Below, one piece after another: positions 62,472 to 64,000 of a stretch of DNA of 64,000 bases. A program made the translations under genes and the position numbers. This DNA is from Acidovorax_G lacteus. Lineage in GTDB: Bacteria > Pseudomonadota > Gammaproteobacteria > Burkholderiales > Burkholderiaceae_C. The notes beneath the pieces are model-generated. The model did no database searches. It was not told the DNA's origin and worked only from the letters and a program-made list of their open reading frames with translations. The stretch spans positions 1 through 64,000 of the forward strand of contig NZ_BAABEX010000007.1 of NCBI RefSeq assembly GCF_039540375.1, written 5' to 3'. Position 1 is the stretch's first letter. Every line of letters starts with the position of its first letter.

Positions 62472-62639
62472 TCACCATTCACCCAGGGTCTCGGACAGTT
62501 GTGGCAGGGCGTCGGCTGAGCGCACGACCTCGACTGGATCGAGCAGCAGCAGGGTGGCGGCCACAGCCAACGCGACTGCGGCTCCAAAGCGCATGAACGC
62601 GTGGGTGTGGCGCGAGGGCGAAGGGTGTGGGCCTTGCAT
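62472..62639 (-). CDS. 55-residue membrane protein
   Basis: MQGPHPSPSRHTHAFMRFGA followed by one hydrophobic helix (about 17-36, VALAVAATLLLL) and a polar tail ending TLGEW. The ATG at 62639 has an excellent AGGAGGT five bases upstream. The frame stays open further upstream (a TTG near 62745 would add about 36 residues), so a longer form is possible. No family recognised. Confidence 0.55.
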   Translation of the reverse strand: MQGPHPSPSRHTHAFMRFGAAVALAVAATLLLLDPVEVVRSADALPQLSETLGEW

Positions 62640-62795
62640 GGGGACCTCCTGGACGGCTGGCGCAGGCTCCAATGGCCCGCACAATACGGCCGCAATGGCC
62701 GGCTGCAGGTATTGCACCAAGGCCGGGTCGGGTTGTCTGTCAGACAAGCTCGATACTGGTGCCCTGACAAGCACGGCCTTCTTCAGGAGGGGCCA

Positions 62796-64000
62796 GTGAG
62801 AACGATGTGGGGAAGATGGTTGTGGAGTGCGGCGGGGTGTTTGCTGTCCGCGGGGGTGTGGGCGCAACCAGCGGCGACGGCAGAGGCCCCCGTGCGCCTC
62901 ACGAGTCCCACTGCGCAGGGCGGCCCGCACGGCGTGGCGCCTGAGTATCCGGTGCGCAAGCGGCCGCGCGTTGGCCTGGCCCTGTCGGGCGGTGGTGCGC
63001 GGGGGGCGGCGCATGTCGGTGTGCTCAAGGTGCTCGAATCGCTGCGTGTTCCGGTCGATTGCGTGGCGGGTACCAGCATGGGCGCTGTTGTGGGTGGGGC
63101 CTATGCGGCTGGCAACTCGCCGGAGCAGATGGAACGCCTGATCGCCGAGACCGATTGGTCCGAAGTGTTCGTGGACCGGCCGCCGCGCGACGAGATCTCG
63201 ATGCGCCGCAAGATCGACGAGTACAAGCCCCTGTTCTCGCCCGAACTCGGCATCAGCAATGGTCGTATCCAACTGCCCCGTGGAGTGGTCGCGGGGGTCA
63301 CCATTGAGGGCTTTCTGCGCCGGCTCGCTGCTCCTGCCAGCCGCCAGAGTCAGTTCTCCGACCTGCTGGTGCCGTACCGCGCCGTTGCCGCCGACATCAC
63401 GACCGGCGAGGCCGTGGTGCTGTCGCAGGGCAGTCTGGTCCAGGCCATGCGGGCCAGCATGGCAGTGCCTGGCGCGGTGGCGCCGGTCGAGATCGGTGAC
63501 CGGTTGCTCGTGGACGGCGGCATTGCCAACAACCTGCCCATCGACCTTGTGCGCGAGATGTGCGCGGACGTGGTGATCGCGGTCAATATCTCGACACCGC
63601 CGCTGCGCCGCGACGAAATCACCTCGGCCTTGAGCATTGTTGGCCAACTGGTCAATCTGCTGGGCAAAGAGACCGTGGACCGGCAGATCGCATCGCTGCG
63701 CACCCCGGATGTGCTCATCACGCCCGACCTGGGCACCCTGTCCGCCGCGAGCTTCGAGCGCCAGCCCGAGGCTGTGGCGGCGGGGGAGGCGGCGGCCCTG
63801 GCGCTGGCGGACCGGTTGCGAGGGCTCGCGCTGGACGAGGCCGCGTACCAGCGATTTCTGGATGCGCGTGCCCAGACCCAGCGCGATGTGGCCGCGGTGG
63901 ACGCCATCCGCTTCGAGGGGCTGCTTCGTACCAATGAGCAGGTCCTGTCCAGTCTGGTTCAGACGCGCCCGGGCGAGCCGCTGTCGCTGCGCCGACTCAA
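62796..64000 (+). CDS. Patatin-like phospholipase, type Vd secretion-like (partial)
   Basis: 401 residues seen; the 3' part is outside the window. Signal peptide (about 1-24, VWA-QP), then the patatin domain: oxyanion SGGGARG, nucleophile S94 in GTSMG, catalytic D240 in VDGG. From about 370, AIRFEGLLRTNEQVLSSLV looks like a POTRA domain, so a C-terminal beta-barrel is expected, as in PlpD of Pseudomonas. It would release an exported phospholipase. GTG 62796 follows AGGAGG; ATG 62805 is possible. Confidence 0.88.
   Translation, partial: MRTMWGRWLWSAAGCLLSAGVWAQPAATAEAPVRLTSPTAQGGPHGVAPEYPVRKRPRVGLALSGGGARGAAHVGVLKVLESLRVPVDCVAGTSMGAVVGGAYAAGNSPEQMERLIAETDWSEVFVDRPPRDEISMRRKIDEYKPLFSPELGISNGRIQLPRGVVAGVTIEGFLRRLAAPASRQSQFSDLLVPYRAVAADITTGEAVVLSQGSLVQAMRASMAVPGAVAPVEIGDRLLVDGGIANNLPIDLVREMCADVVIAVNISTPPLRRDEITSALSIVGQLVNLLGKETVDRQIASLRTPDVLITPDLGTLSAASFERQPEAVAAGEAAALALADRLRGLALDEAAYQRFLDARAQTQRDVAAVDAIRFEGLLRTNEQVLSSLVQTRPGEPLSLRRL

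Overview
The window looks like chromosomal DNA of a high-GC betaproteobacterium, most likely Comamonadaceae (Acidovorax-like). The pointers are the strong GC third-position bias, the thrS-infC-rpmI-rplT-pheS-pheT-ihfA-merR order followed by tRNA-Pro, an imuA-imuB-dnaE2 cassette, a betaproteobacterial hut operon, and six copies of a 49-nt two-hairpin intergenic repeat. I see no prophage, insertion sequence, CRISPR array or rRNA. The genus is inferred, not proven.

Left part (1-20.6 kb): a LexA box precedes imuA-imuB-dnaE2 (SOS mutagenesis). Then come an SbtA-type permease, tRNA-Ser(GGA), a QmcA/NfeD membrane pair, a large Orn/Lys/Arg decarboxylase, fabI, a complete yejABEF-type peptide ABC importer, and a di-heme plus tri-heme cytochrome c pair with a small thioredoxin-like protein.

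Middle (20.6-35.8 kb): a complete pelABCDEFG operon on the minus strand for the cationic exopolysaccharide Pel. It is bracketed by two genes that fit the same pathway. At its 3' end lies a spherulin-4 (GH135-like) lipoprotein with a conserved Asp-Glu pair; at its 5' end, divergently, lies a galE-family epimerase with Cys at the gatekeeper position that admits N-acetylated UDP-sugars. Together they suggest an extended Pel locus: precursor supply, polymerisation and export, and a second hydrolase. This is my main candidate for an undescribed arrangement.

Translation block (35.9-44.3 kb): thrS is preceded by a 14-codon Thr-rich leader peptide, a possible antiterminator and a strong intrinsic terminator, which looks like ribosome-mediated attenuation. 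infC appears to start at AUA. rpmI, rplT, pheS, pheT, ihfA, a MerR-type gene and tRNA-Pro(GGG) follow.

Hut block (44.5-56.5 kb): a NitT/TauT-type ABC importer, hutC, hutH, hutU, hutD, hutI, hutF and hutG. HutC-like operators precede both the importer and hutH, so the importer probably brings in histidine or urocanate. The pathway is the five-step route via formylglutamate (HutF and HutG).

Right part (56.6-64 kb): a small hypothetical gene, psd, an HPP-CBS membrane protein, an MCE-type (MlaE/MlaD) lipid transport cluster with no ATPase gene beside it, two lipoproteins, a 55-residue membrane protein, and the start of a patatin-like phospholipase with a POTRA-like segment, cut by the window end.
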